64,000 nt of DNA from Salipiger mangrovisoli (GCF_015223355.1 NZ_JADFFK010000002.1:1-64000), one strand, 5' to 3'; numbered from the stretch's first letter, positions 39,436 to 48,608 are shown. Notes: a model not told the origin generated them from the sequence alone. A program made the numbers and translations.

Positions 39436-39552
39436 TGGCCTGGCTCCTCTGGAAATCGGTCTTGCGTGGCGCAACCGGCCCGCGCTCCGCAGCGCCGGGC
39501 GTGACGCCGGGCAGCGCGATCGGCTCGGCGCGGGGTCCCGCGCAGCGCCGGC

Positions 39553-40851
39553 TCAGCGCTTGATGTTCGTGGTCTCCTGCAGCATCTCGTCGACCGTCTG
39601 GATCACCTTGGCGTTCGACGAATAGGCCCGCTGGGTCTGGATCATGTCGGTCAGCTCCTGCGCAACGTCCGTGGTGGATTCCTCGCGCGCGTAGGATTTG
39701 ATGTCGCCGGTCGGCCCGTCCCCCGCATCCCAGAGAAAATACGAGCCGCTTTCCGGAGACGGCTTGAAGGTCTGGTTGTCCATCGGGATCATGCCGTTCG
39801 GATTGGGCAGATCAGCCAGCGGGATCTGATAGAGGGTCTTGCTAACGCCGCTGTCGTAGAGCGCGTTCACATAGCCGTTCTCATCGACCTCGACCGAGAC
39901 CATGTTGCCGACAGGGGAGCCGTCCTTGGTGATCGAAATCGGCGCGAAGCTGTTGGAGAGCTGCGACAGACCGTTGCTATCTCCGATGGCGCCGATGTCG
40001 AATTCGATCGGCCCGCCGGCCACGGTCACCGTCATCTTGCCGGTGGTTCCACTGTAGGCGCCGCCCGACACGGTGGTCACGGCGCTGATCTTGCCGCCCG
40101 CGGCGCGCGTGTCGTCGAAGGTGACCACATACTCGCCGATCACCGCCCCGGCCGAGGCGGAATCGGTCATCACGATGGTCCATTCATTGGACATGCCGGT
40201 GGCTGGCACCGTTGGCGTGAAGGTCATGGAGATGTTCTGCGACACCCCGAGGTTGTCGAAATATTCCACCGACAGGGTTTCCGAGCCCCCGTCGGAATCC
40301 GACATGGTGGCCGTGGCGGGCAGGTTCAGGCTCATCTCGACAGAGGTGGTCGGATCGCCCTGAAGGTTGAGACTGAAGCGCACCGGTTCAAGCCCGTCGA
40401 CGGTGTCACGCGGGAAGTTCGGGATGGTGCCGTCAATGTCGGCCGGCCAGCCCATGAGGTAATAGCCCAGCTCGTTGGCGAGATAGCCTTCCTCGTTGAT
40501 GCGGAACGAGCCCGTGGAGGTCAGCAGAAGCTCGGGCTCGGCGGGATTGGCATCATATTGCGGGCCAGCGACCACGGGCAGCATCCCCCTGCCCCGCACC
40601 GCCAGATCGGTGGCATTGCCGGTGGTGACCAGCGAGCCCTTCTGGTCGATCACCCGCATGTTCGAGGACATGACCCCGCCGGCGGTGTAGGACCGCCCGC
40701 CATCGGTCATCACCAGCGAGTTGAACTCGGTCTCTGCCCGGCGATAGCCGTAGGTGGAGGAATTGGCGATATTGTCCGAAATCGCCGCCAGCCGGCTGGC
40801 GTTGGCCGTGAGCCCGGAGACACCGGCGTTCAGAGACGATGAGATGGTCAT
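39553..40851 (-). CDS. flgE: flagellar hook protein FlgE
   Basis: A 432-residue hook subunit. The N-terminus has SGLTANASRLAAISDNIANSSTYGYRRAETEF, and the C-terminus has the paired ELTDMIQTQRAYSSNAKVIQTVDEML helix. The middle carries the D1/D2 hook domains, rich in Thr, Ser and Gly. It is the first gene of the minus flagellar block, preceded by a CtrA-type box at 40909-40923. Confidence 0.96.
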   Translation of the reverse strand: MTISSSLNAGVSGLTANASRLAAISDNIANSSTYGYRRAETEFNSLVMTDGGRSYTAGGVMSSNMRVIDQKGSLVTTGNATDLAVRGRGMLPVVAGPQYDANPAEPELLLTSTGSFRINEEGYLANELGYYLMGWPADIDGTIPNFPRDTVDGLEPVRFSLNLQGDPTTSVEMSLNLPATATMSDSDGGSETLSVEYFDNLGVSQNISMTFTPTVPATGMSNEWTIVMTDSASAGAVIGEYVVTFDDTRAAGGKISAVTTVSGGAYSGTTGKMTVTVAGGPIEFDIGAIGDSNGLSQLSNSFAPISITKDGSPVGNMVSVEVDENGYVNALYDSGVSKTLYQIPLADLPNPNGMIPMDNQTFKPSPESGSYFLWDAGDGPTGDIKSYAREESTTDVAQELTDMIQTQRAYSSNAKVIQTVDEMLQETTNIKR

Positions 40852-40908
40852 GGGCGCGCCTTTCTGCTGTCACCTGTTCCCGTCCCTCCGGACACTACGG
40901 GCGCTGGC

Positions 40909-40923
40909 TTAACGGCGGGCTAA
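40909..40923 (-). promoter_or_regulatory. CtrA-type box upstream of flgE
   Basis: On the minus strand this reads TTAG-N7-TTAA, 7 of 8 positions of the CtrA consensus, and ends 58 bases upstream of the flgE start codon. The box upstream of fliC has the same half-site pair. Confidence 0.55.
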
Positions 40924-40994
40924 TAGGTAAAATCTTGGGAAATCGCCCACACCCGAACGTCCGACGCCGCGGCGTGCAACTCCGCCGCGCCCGG

Positions 40995-41828
40995 TCACCG
41001 GCGCAGGAAGATCACCTCGATCCGCCCATTGCGGACATCCATCGGGTTGCCGCGCGAGGGTTCGCGGTCGGCATGGGCGGTGACCCGCGCGATCCGCACC
41101 TTGGGCACGCCCTCACCCTGCAAGAGTTCGCGCATCCGCGCCGCGTGGTCCGAGGAGGCCTGCCACGACGGATCCTGCGCCAGGACGATCGGCGATGCAG
41201 CCACATGGCCCTCGACGGCGATCGGGTTGCGCACCGTCTGACTGGCCCCGGCGATGATCTGCGCCAGTCGCCGCAACAGGAAGGTCGGGCTGCCGTCCGC
41301 CGCGAAGAGCCGGGCTTCCCCGGTCTCGAAGAGCTCGACCACGAGCCCCTCGTCGGTGACCCGCGTCACCACGTGGCGCATCAACCCGTCATCCACCATG
41401 CTCTCGCCGTGCCGCGCGGTGAGCCGGTCCCGCAACTCCTCGAGCTGCGCGGTCTCGGCGGCGTTCGGGTCGGACTCCCCCGAGGTTTCGCTGCCGCGCG
41501 CGGCGTTCTTCTCTGTGGCTTGGAGCGCGGTGGAGCCGGTGCCCATCCGCGGCAGCACGTTTTCCGAGAATGTGCTCTCGCCACCCATCAACCCGTCCCC
41601 ACCCCCCGAAATCCGGGCCACGGCGATCGTCGGGTTGAAGTAGTCCGCAAGCCCCTTGCGCTGTTTCTCGGTCGTCGCGTTGAGCAGCCACATCAGCATG
41701 AAGAAGGCCATCATCGCGGTCACGAAATCCGCGTAGGCAACTTTCCAGGCCCCGCCATGATGACCATGGCCGCCGGCCTTCTTCTTCCGCTTGATGATGA
41801 CTGGCGCGACATTGCTGTCGACGGCCAT
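40995..41828 (-). CDS. motB: flagellar motor stator protein MotB
   Basis: A 277-residue stator subunit anchored to peptidoglycan. A Lys-rich cytoplasmic start precedes the single membrane helix; the ion-carrying Asp is D34 in YADFVTAMMAFFMLMWLLN. The C-terminal OmpA-like peptidoglycan-binding domain spans about residues 145-277 (VEGHVAAS, RNGRIEVIFLRR). I chose ATG 41828, which has GGAAGG seven bases upstream; an earlier ATG at 41843 lacks a binding site. Separated from flgE by a 143-base gap with the CtrA-type box, so it may have its own transcript. Confidence 0.96.
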   Translation of the reverse strand: MAVDSNVAPVIIKRKKKAGGHGHHGGAWKVAYADFVTAMMAFFMLMWLLNATTEKQRKGLADYFNPTIAVARISGGGDGLMGGESTFSENVLPRMGTGSTALQATEKNAARGSETSGESDPNAAETAQLEELRDRLTARHGESMVDDGLMRHVVTRVTDEGLVVELFETGEARLFAADGSPTFLLRRLAQIIAGASQTVRNPIAVEGHVAASPIVLAQDPSWQASSDHAARMRELLQGEGVPKVRIARVTAHADREPSRGNPMDVRNGRIEVIFLRR

Positions 41829-42049
41829 TCCACCACCTTCCATTCACCCCGCCACAGGGATAGGCCGGGCGCGGTTACCCCTGGCTTAAAAGATCGAAAT
41901 CTTCTGAAAATCCGCCTCGGCCCCGGTTTGAAAACCGTGCCGCAGAACCCACAGGCGGGACCCTACGGAACGCAGCTCCATGGACAGGCGGCGGATTTGG
42001 CTCTAGCACTTTCGGAAAACACGCGAGCGCATGAGCAGGTGAGGACGTG

Positions 42050-44176
42050 ATGGCAAGACGGGCGGGAATTGCGGCATTGCTGGCCGGGGCGACGGCGCTG
42101 GCTGGAGCCGTTCAGGCAGAGACCGTCCCGAGCTTCAACCTCTACGGCCTGCCCGGCCTCGTCGACATGCCCGACGCCAACATGGCGCCGGATGCGACGC
42201 TGGCCCTGACCTATGGCCGCATGGGCACCGCCAACCGCGGCTCGGTCAGCTTCCAGATCGCACCGCGGCTCGTCGGCACCTTCCGCTATACCGGCATCGA
42301 GAACTTCGACCATCGCGCCTCGGCCGACGGGGTCTATTACGACCGCAGCTTCGATCTGCGGTTCCAGATCCTCACCGAGGGCGACTGGCGTCCCTCGGTC
42401 GTGGTCGGGCTCCAGGATTTCATCGGCACCGGCATCTACAGCGGCGAATACCTCGTCGCCACCAAGACCCTGCGGCCCGGCCTTCAGGTCACCGGCGGTC
42501 TCGGCTGGGGCCGACTGGCCAGCTACAACGGCTTCGAGGGCTTCGGCGAGCGCTCCGAGGAGATCCTCGGCACCGGCGGCCAGCCCACCACCGACCGCTG
42601 GTTCCGCGGCGACATCGCGCCCTTCGGCGGCATCGCCTGGTCACCGAACGAGCGGCTGACCTTCAAGGTCGAATACTCGTCCGACGAGTATGTCACCGAG
42701 ACCGCGCAAGCCGGTTTCGAGCATAACTCGCCGATCAACCTCGGCATGGACTACCGCTTCAAGAGCGGCACGCAGCTGTCGGTCTACTACGCCCATGGCA
42801 GCACGCTCGCGGCACAGCTGACCTACGCGATGAACCCCAAGACCCTTGGCGTTCCCGGCGGCGTGGAAAGCGCGCCGAACCCGGTGAGCCCGCGCAGCGC
42901 CGCAGAGATCGCCGACCTGGGCTGGACCTCCGATCTGGTCTCGGCGCGGGCCTCGACCCAGGATCGTCTGGCGCGCAGCCTCGAACGCGAGAAGCTCGGC
43001 CTGGAAGGGTTCGACCTGGAACCGCGCCGCGCCACGCTGCGCCTGCGCAACGAGACCTACGGCGCCCCGGCGCAGGCAATCGGCCGCGCGGCGCGGGCGA
43101 TGAGCCGCATCCTCCCCGCCTCGGTCGAGGAATTCGTGATCGTTCCCTCCGAGAAGGGCATGCCCGCCTCTGCCGTCACCCTGCGCCGTTCCGATCTCGA
43201 GGCGCTGGAGAACGAGGCCGCGGACCAGATGCTGGCGCGCACCGGTTTCGGCGAGGCTCCGCGCGACACCCCGAAGATGGATCTCGAGGAATACCCGCGC
43301 TTCCTGTGGTCGCTCGCGCCCTATTTCGGCTATGCCACCTTCGATCCGGACGGACCGTTCCGCATCGATGTCGGCGCCTCGCTGCGCGGCGAGTTCCAGT
43401 TCACCCCGAACATCATCGCCAGCGGCTCGATCAACAAGAAGATCGTCGGCAACCTCGACGAGGTCACGCGGGTCTCGGAATCGCAGCTGCCGCGGGTCCG
43501 CACCGACTACGCCGAATACGCCCGCGAAGCCGACCCGCGCATCCCGCGCCTGACGCTGGGCTTCTACGGCAAGCCCGCCACCCAGCTCTACAGCCGGCTG
43601 ACGCTGGGCTACCTCGAACCGATGTACGCCGGTGCGTCGGCAGAGCTCCTGTGGAAGCCGTCGGACAGCCGTTTCGCGCTCGGGGCCGAGTTGAACTACG
43701 TCGAGCGCCGCGATTACGACATGCTTTTCGGCCTTCAAGGCAACGAGACCACCGATCCGGTCAGCGGCATCACCCGCAGCTTCCCGCATGTGAACGGACA
43801 CGTCTCGGCCTATTACGACTTCGGCAAGGGTTACAACGCGCAGCTTGATGTCGGCCGCTACATCGCGGGGGACACCGGCGCCACGCTGACCTTCACCCGC
43901 GAGTTCGTCAACGGCTGGCGCATCGGCGCCTTTGCCACGGTCACCGACGTTTCGTCCGAGGATTTCGGCGAGGGCTCGTTCGACAAGGGCCTGATGTTCA
44001 GCATCCCGGTGGCCATCGGCACCGGCCAGCCGTCGCGCAACGACACCACGATGACCATCCGCTCGGTGCAGCGGGACGGCGGGGCGAAACTCGCCATCGA
44101 CGACCGGCTCTACCAGCGCATCCGCGAAAATCACGAGCCCGACGTGGCCGCTTCCTGGGGACGATTCTGGCGATGA
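42050..44176 (+). CDS. YjbH-family exopolysaccharide outer-membrane protein
   Basis: A 708-residue protein of the YjbH/GfcD family, linked to exopolysaccharide and group 4 capsule systems. A signal peptide (hydrophobic core about residues 7-20, cleavage after VQA) precedes a beta-rich body with repeated Gly/aromatic strands, expected to form an outer-membrane barrel. The conserved start (FNLYGLPGLVDMPDA, about residues 27-41) is typical. GAGG lies before the ATG; a GTG at 42047 is an alternative start. It overlaps the yjbF-like gene by four bases. Confidence 0.9.
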   Translation: MARRAGIAALLAGATALAGAVQAETVPSFNLYGLPGLVDMPDANMAPDATLALTYGRMGTANRGSVSFQIAPRLVGTFRYTGIENFDHRASADGVYYDRSFDLRFQILTEGDWRPSVVVGLQDFIGTGIYSGEYLVATKTLRPGLQVTGGLGWGRLASYNGFEGFGERSEEILGTGGQPTTDRWFRGDIAPFGGIAWSPNERLTFKVEYSSDEYVTETAQAGFEHNSPINLGMDYRFKSGTQLSVYYAHGSTLAAQLTYAMNPKTLGVPGGVESAPNPVSPRSAAEIADLGWTSDLVSARASTQDRLARSLEREKLGLEGFDLEPRRATLRLRNETYGAPAQAIGRAARAMSRILPASVEEFVIVPSEKGMPASAVTLRRSDLEALENEAADQMLARTGFGEAPRDTPKMDLEEYPRFLWSLAPYFGYATFDPDGPFRIDVGASLRGEFQFTPNIIASGSINKKIVGNLDEVTRVSESQLPRVRTDYAEYAREADPRIPRLTLGFYGKPATQLYSRLTLGYLEPMYAGASAELLWKPSDSRFALGAELNYVERRDYDMLFGLQGNETTDPVSGITRSFPHVNGHVSAYYDFGKGYNAQLDVGRYIAGDTGATLTFTREFVNGWRIGAFATVTDVSSEDFGEGSFDKGLMFSIPVAIGTGQPSRNDTTMTIRSVQRDGGAKLAIDDRLYQRIRENHEPDVAASWGRFWR

Positions 44177-44850
44177 CCTTCAAGACCACCTGCCGCGCCG
44201 GGCTTCTGGCCGGGCTGATCGCCACGCTCGCCGCCTGCGGCAACGACGACCGCCGCGACCCGCTGCTGGAAAGCGCCTACGAAAGCCTCTTCGGCGGCTT
44301 CGGGGCCGAGGAGCAGACACCGATCACCGACCAGCAGGTGGGCCAGGCTCTGGCCGCCACCGATCGGCCGGTGATCCGCTTCACCGTGCTTGATCGCGAG
44401 GCCGAAGCGCTGGCGGTCGAGATCGAGCGCAACGGCGCGCATCGCACCTATGCCACCGCCGATCGTCAGGCCATCGTGCTGCGCAACGGTCTGATCACCG
44501 CGACCCGCGGGCTCGGCGGCGACCTGATGTCGGTCGAGGAAGACCGGCTCCTGGGGCTGCTGCGCGGGCGCAGCGCGGGGCAGGCGACCTACGTTCAGCG
44601 CTACCTGACCCCCGAGGACGTGACCGAAGCACTGTCCTTCACCTGCACGGTCACGCCCGGCCAGAGCTCGGACATCGCGCAGGGGGTGATCCGCACCTCG
44701 GTCACCGTCATGCAGGCGGCGTGCAGCGACGGGCAGGGCACCGCCTTCACCGACAGCTACCTGGTGGACGGCTCGGGCGAGATCGTCACCTCGAAGCAAT
44801 GGCTGGGCGAGACCACCGGCTATGCCACCATGCAGCAGCTTCGCCGCTGA
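44173..44850 (+). CDS. YjbF-family lipoprotein
   Basis: A 225-residue lipoprotein of the YjbF/GfcB family. The signal peptide ends in a lipobox LAAC (acyl cysteine near residue 22). The body is beta-rich with the pattern NGLITATRGLGGDLMS that is usual in this family. Co-translated with the YjbH-family gene (ATGA overlap). In E. coli the yjbEFGH operon affects exopolysaccharide production under envelope stress; the same role is inferred here. It converges on the sugar transferase gene, whose stop is only four bases away. Confidence 0.87.
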   Translation: MTFKTTCRAGLLAGLIATLAACGNDDRRDPLLESAYESLFGGFGAEEQTPITDQQVGQALAATDRPVIRFTVLDREAEALAVEIERNGAHRTYATADRQAIVLRNGLITATRGLGGDLMSVEEDRLLGLLRGRSAGQATYVQRYLTPEDVTEALSFTCTVTPGQSSDIAQGVIRTSVTVMQAACSDGQGTAFTDSYLVDGSGEIVTSKQWLGETTGYATMQQLRR

Positions 44851-44854
44851 CCGG

Positions 44855-45472
44855 TCAATGCAACCCGATACGCCTGATCACCGTCGCGGCCATCAGTTTC
44901 AGGTCGTAGCACAGGGTCCGGCGGCGCGCGTAGATCAGGTCCAGCTGCGCCTTGCGCGGCACGCAGCGCCGGCAGTAGACCGCCTCGGTCTCGTCGGCGT
45001 CGCGGCAGGGCGCCAGCAGGCGCTCCTCGGTGCGGTGGAAGGCGAGGGTGGCCAGCCCCGTGACACCGGGCCGGGAGCGCAGCACCTCGGCATAGAGCGC
45101 CGGGAACATCTCGGTGTAGCGGCGCAGCGGCGGACGCGGTCCGACGAAGCTGATATCGCCGCGCAGGATGTTCCAGAGCTGCGGCAGCTCGTCGAGCCGA
45201 TGCCTCCTGAGAAATTTTCCCGTTTCAGAGATACGGGTGATCTTGTCACCACCCGAGACGCCGCGATCGCCGACATCGGGGCGCATGGTGCGGAATTTCC
45301 ACAGCCGGAAGCCCTGCTCGGGCGTCTTCATCCGCTCCGACAGGTAGAACACCGGCCGGCCATCGCGGATCAGGATCGCGGCGGCGATGCCAAGGATCAG
45401 CGGCGACAGAAGAAGCAACAGCAGCGCGGCGAGCAGAATGTCGAGCCCGCGCTTCGAAACCGTCATCGCCAT
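44855..45472 (-). CDS. initiating sugar transferase (bacterial sugar transferase family)
   Basis: A 205-residue member of the bacterial sugar transferase family (ExoY/WbaP type), expected to transfer a sugar phosphate from a UDP-sugar to undecaprenyl phosphate and start polysaccharide assembly on the inner membrane. One N-terminal membrane segment (about residues 8-32) is followed by the family motifs KFRTMRPD, LRRHRLDELPQLWNILRGD, FVGPRPPL and RPGVTGLAT. ATGs at 45472 and 45466 are both possible starts. It lacks the extra four-helix N-terminal domain of WbaP. It is oriented opposite to its neighbours. Confidence 0.9.
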   Translation of the reverse strand: MAMTVSKRGLDILLAALLLLLLSPLILGIAAAILIRDGRPVFYLSERMKTPEQGFRLWKFRTMRPDVGDRGVSGGDKITRISETGKFLRRHRLDELPQLWNILRGDISFVGPRPPLRRYTEMFPALYAEVLRSRPGVTGLATLAFHRTEERLLAPCRDADETEAVYCRRCVPRKAQLDLIYARRRTLCYDLKLMAATVIRRIGLH

Positions 45473-45618
45473 CCATCCCCTGCAAACAAGCGCGCAACGC
45501 CACGCGAAGAAATGCCCAGTCGGGCCCCCCCAGGGCGCAAGCGGCTTTTCCCCTGTCAAGAAACTGTCTATCCCTTGATAAGATTTTTAGAAACCCTTGG
45601 AACGACCCGGAGCCCAAC

Positions 45619-46746
45619 GTGCTGAATCGATCGCGAAGCCTCATCGCCCTCGCCGCGAGCCTTGCTCTTCTGGCGGGCTGTGCACTGCCACGCGGCGCCG
45701 CGGTGCAATCCGAGATCCTCAAGCAGGCGGACAAGGACAACCCCAGCTTCCAGGTGGTCGAGGTCACCCGCGCCAACATGCCGCTGATCGCCGCCTGGCC
45801 GCAAACCGGCTCGGTGCTCGAGAACCGGTGGCTGGCCACGGCGACCGGGGCCGAGCAAAGCGTGATCCAGGCCGGGGACCTGGTCGACATCCGCATCTGG
45901 GACAGCCAGGAAAACTCGCTGCTGACCAACGCCGCCGAGAAATCCACCGTGCTGCCCAACGTGCAGGTCGGTGCCGATGGCGCGATCTTCCTGCCCTATG
46001 TGGACGAGGTCTTCATCCGTGGCATGACCCCCGCGTCGGCCCGCAAGCGCATCCAGGAGAAGCTCGAGGCGATCGTTCCCACCGCGCAGGTGCAGGTCAG
46101 CCTTACCGAGGGCCGTGGCAACGCGATCGAGATGGTCAGCGGTGTCGCCAAGCCCGGCAGCTACCCGATGCCGTCGCGCAACTACAAGATCTTCGGCCTG
46201 ATCGCCGACGCCGGGGGCGTCAGCCCGACGCTGAAGAACCCGCTGGTGCGGCTCATCCGGCAGGGCTCGACCTACGAGATCACCGCCCGCACGATGATGG
46301 AAGACGGCCGCTACAACACGCTGCTGATGCCCGGTGACTCGGTGATCATCGAAGAGGACTACCGCACCTTCACCGGCATCGGCGCCTCGTCGCGGCAGAC
46401 GCTGGTGACCTTCCCCAAGGACGACATCAACGCGCTCGAGGCGCTGTCGCTGATCGGTGGCCTCTACGACGTGCGCGCCGATCCCACCGGCGTGATGGTG
46501 CTGCGCGAATACACCCCGAAGCAGCTGAGTTCCTCGGCCAACCGGCCGAACATGCAGCAGGTGGTCTTCACCTTCGACATGACCACGGCAGACGGGCTGT
46601 TCGCCGCGCGGCAGTTCCAGATCTACCCCGATGACGTCGTGCTCGCGACCGAGAGCCCGCTGGCCGGCCTGCAGACGCTGCTCAGCATCATCAACAGCGG
46701 CGTGACGACCACGCAGCGCACCGCTGCGGCGGCGAACGCCTTCTGA
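45619..46746 (+). CDS. polysaccharide export lipoprotein (Wza-like)
   Basis: A 375-residue outer-membrane polysaccharide export protein. The signal peptide ends with lipobox LLAGC (Cys near residue 21). The Poly_export domain covers about 85-170 (AGDLVDIRIWDSQEN, VGADGAIFLPYVDEVFIRGMT), and two SLBB-type domains follow (GVAKPGSYPMPSRNYKIFGLIADAGGV and a later repeat). GTG 45619 is the start, with GGAG six bases upstream. It would export the polymer whose first sugar the neighbouring transferase adds. No Wzc-type kinase is in the window. Confidence 0.92.
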   Translation: MLNRSRSLIALAASLALLAGCALPRGAAVQSEILKQADKDNPSFQVVEVTRANMPLIAAWPQTGSVLENRWLATATGAEQSVIQAGDLVDIRIWDSQENSLLTNAAEKSTVLPNVQVGADGAIFLPYVDEVFIRGMTPASARKRIQEKLEAIVPTAQVQVSLTEGRGNAIEMVSGVAKPGSYPMPSRNYKIFGLIADAGGVSPTLKNPLVRLIRQGSTYEITARTMMEDGRYNTLLMPGDSVIIEEDYRTFTGIGASSRQTLVTFPKDDINALEALSLIGGLYDVRADPTGVMVLREYTPKQLSSSANRPNMQQVVFTFDMTTADGLFAARQFQIYPDDVVLATESPLAGLQTLLSIINSGVTTTQRTAAAANAF

Positions 46747-46777
46747 GCGGCAACACCGTCTCTGCGTCTGATGTCCG

Positions 46778-46809
46778 GGCCGGCACCTCGCAAAAGGTGC
46801 CGGCCTTTT
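46778..46809 (+). terminator. intrinsic terminator of the Wza-like gene
   Basis: A perfect 11-bp stem (46778-46788 with 46795-46805) is followed by TTTT, about 30 bases after the stop codon. Confidence 0.8.
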
Positions 46810-46891
46810 CGCAGCTCAGGACCCGGTGCATGCGTCTTCGCGATGCCGTCCGCAGCTCTGCGGGGCGCGTTGCGAGGTGCGGAAAAGGAAA

Positions 46892-46915
46892 GGGGCGCCG
46901 GATTAGCGGCGCCCC
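46892..46915 (-). terminator. intrinsic terminator of the cytochrome c gene
   Basis: GGGGCGCCG/CGGCGCCCC (46892-46900 with 46907-46915) forms a 9-bp stem; on the minus strand it is followed by a T-rich run. It lies 29 bases past the cytochrome c stop. Confidence 0.75.
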
Positions 46916-46943
46916 TGCACGTCTGCCCGTGATTCCCGCGGTG

Positions 46944-47357
46944 TTACTCGGCCACCGAGACCAGGTAGGCGTAGACATCTTCCATGCCCTTGTTGAGCTT
47001 GAAGGTCATGCCCGAGCGCGCGCCGCCATCGCCGAGATATTCCTGCAGGAAGCCCGAGGGGTCCTGCACGTAGGCGGTGAAGCTCGCCTCGTCCCAGACC
47101 AGCCCTTTTTGCCCGGCCTCGACGATCGACGCCTTGTAGCGGTAGCCGTCCTCGCTGCCTGCCGTGCGGCCGATGACCCCGTAGAGGTTCGGCCCGGTCT
47201 TGCCGCCTTTCTGGATCGGCGTGCCGTCCTCGGCTTGGATCATGTGGCAGGCGCGGCAGCGCTGTTCGAAGAGCTTCTTGCCCGCATCGGCATCACCCGC
47301 CTGAGCGGACGCCGCCATGAACACCGCCGCGATGCCAAGTATCATCTTGTTGTACAT
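46944..47357 (-). CDS. class I cytochrome c (c2-like), periplasmic
   Basis: A 137-residue secreted electron carrier. A signal peptide (residues 1-20, cleavage after AQA) precedes the heme-binding motif CRACH at residues 34-38; a later Met in GGARSGMTFKL is a likely sixth heme ligand. Loop lengths resemble cytochrome c2/c550 of Rhodobacteraceae, which shuttle electrons from the bc1 complex to oxidase. It stands alone, divergent from idi. Confidence 0.92.
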   Translation of the reverse strand: MYNKMILGIAAVFMAASAQAGDADAGKKLFEQRCRACHMIQAEDGTPIQKGGKTGPNLYGVIGRTAGSEDGYRYKASIVEAGQKGLVWDEASFTAYVQDPSGFLQEYLGDGGARSGMTFKLNKGMEDVYAYLVSVAE

Positions 47358-47497
47358 ACCATTCTCCAGTTTCGCGTCTCCGGGGACCGTTCTAGGTTAC
47401 TCTGCGCCACGATGCGCTGCGACGGAATGCCCGAAATGCCGCGACTTGACCTTGGCACGGGCAGCGAGGAAACAAGCGCTTCAGATGGAGGCACCGC

Positions 47498-48013
47498 ATG
47501 GCCCACGACATTCCCGCATGGATCAACGGAGCGCTGGTTCCCGCGGACAAGCTCGATGTGCATTTCAAGGGGCTGCGCCACAAGGCAGTCTCGGTCTTCG
47601 TCATGCGCGAGGGCCGCACCCTGCTGCAACGCCGCGCGCTCGAGAAATACCACACGCCGGGGCTTTGGGCGAATGCCTGTTGCACCCATCCGCATTGGAG
47701 CGAGGATCCGCGCGACTGCGCGCTGCGGCGGCTGGACGAGGAACTGGGCCTGCGCGGACTCAATCCGCTCCATCGTGGCCAGGTCGAGTATCGCGCCGAT
47801 GTCGGCGGCGGCATGACCGAGCACGAGCTGGTCGACATCTTCGTGGCCGAGGCCGGGGCAGGGATCGAGCCCCTGCCGAATGCCGAGGAGGTGATGGACA
47901 CCCTGTGGCTGACGCTGCCCGAGCTGCGCGCCCGTATCGCCGCCGAGCCCGAGTCCTTCACCCCCTGGTTGCGCATCTACCTCGCCGAGCATGGCGAGCT
48001 GATCCTCGGCTGA
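47498..48013 (+). CDS. idi: isopentenyl-diphosphate delta-isomerase (type 1)
   Basis: A 171-residue Nudix-fold enzyme that interconverts isopentenyl and dimethylallyl diphosphate for isoprenoid (quinone, carotenoid) synthesis. The catalytic Cys is in the ANACCTHPHW motif (about residues 58-67), with the Nudix Glu cluster LRRLDEELGL near 77-86 and the second active-site region GGGMTEHELVDIF. GGAGG precedes the ATG. Confidence 0.96.
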   Translation: MAHDIPAWINGALVPADKLDVHFKGLRHKAVSVFVMREGRTLLQRRALEKYHTPGLWANACCTHPHWSEDPRDCALRRLDEELGLRGLNPLHRGQVEYRADVGGGMTEHELVDIFVAEAGAGIEPLPNAEEVMDTLWLTLPELRARIAAEPESFTPWLRIYLAEHGELILG

Positions 48014-48017
48014 CGCC

Positions 48018-48608
48018 TCAGCGCCGCTTCTTGAGATAGACGTAATAGGCGCCGCCGCCGCCGTGTTTGATATGCGCCTCCGAGACCTGCAGCACGCAGG
48101 CCGAGAGCGGCGGCATCCGCAGCCATTGCGGCACCTGGGTCTTCAGCACACCGCGACGGCGCGGCATCGGGTCGTGCGGATCCTCGCGCATCCCCTTGCC
48201 GGTGATCACCAGAACGAGGCGAAAGCCGCGCATCTGGGTGCCAAGGATGAAGCCCGCCAGCTCGCGGTGCGCCTGGTCCAGCGTCATGCCGTGCAGGTCG
48301 AGCCGCGCCTCCGGTTGCAGCTTGCCGCGCTTGAGTCGGCCAAAGGCCTTGGCATCCATCCGCACCGGGTCCTGCGACAGCCGGTCAGAGGTCGACGCAT
48401 AGAAGTCATGCCGTTCCTGCGGCGTCGGGGCGCGAACGCCCAGCGCGAAATCGGGCAGCGGATCCCTGGGCAGCATCGGCTTGCGCAGCTTGAGCGGCTT
48501 CGGGGCAGGGATGTCGGCGGTCACCTTGCGGCCCGGCAGCTTCTCGGCGCTGCGCGCGACGAGCTCCCAGAGCTCGACCTCGTCGGGGCGCAGCTTGCGA
48601 CGGCTCAC
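48018..48608 (-). CDS. Smr/MutS2 C-terminal domain protein
   Basis: A 196-residue protein ending in a Smr domain (about residues 95-195), with LDLHGMTLDQAHRELAGFI and VLVITGKGMREDP as family motifs, and HGGGGAYYVYLKKR at the C-terminus. Smr domains have nuclease or nucleic-acid-binding activity, and the cellular role of stand-alone copies is unclear. Last gene of a three-gene operon (Tim44-like, mltA, this), overlapping mltA by four bases. Confidence 0.9.
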   Translation of the reverse strand: MSRRKLRPDEVELWELVARSAEKLPGRKVTADIPAPKPLKLRKPMLPRDPLPDFALGVRAPTPQERHDFYASTSDRLSQDPVRMDAKAFGRLKRGKLQPEARLDLHGMTLDQAHRELAGFILGTQMRGFRLVLVITGKGMREDPHDPMPRRRGVLKTQVPQWLRMPPLSACVLQVSEAHIKHGGGGAYYVYLKKRR

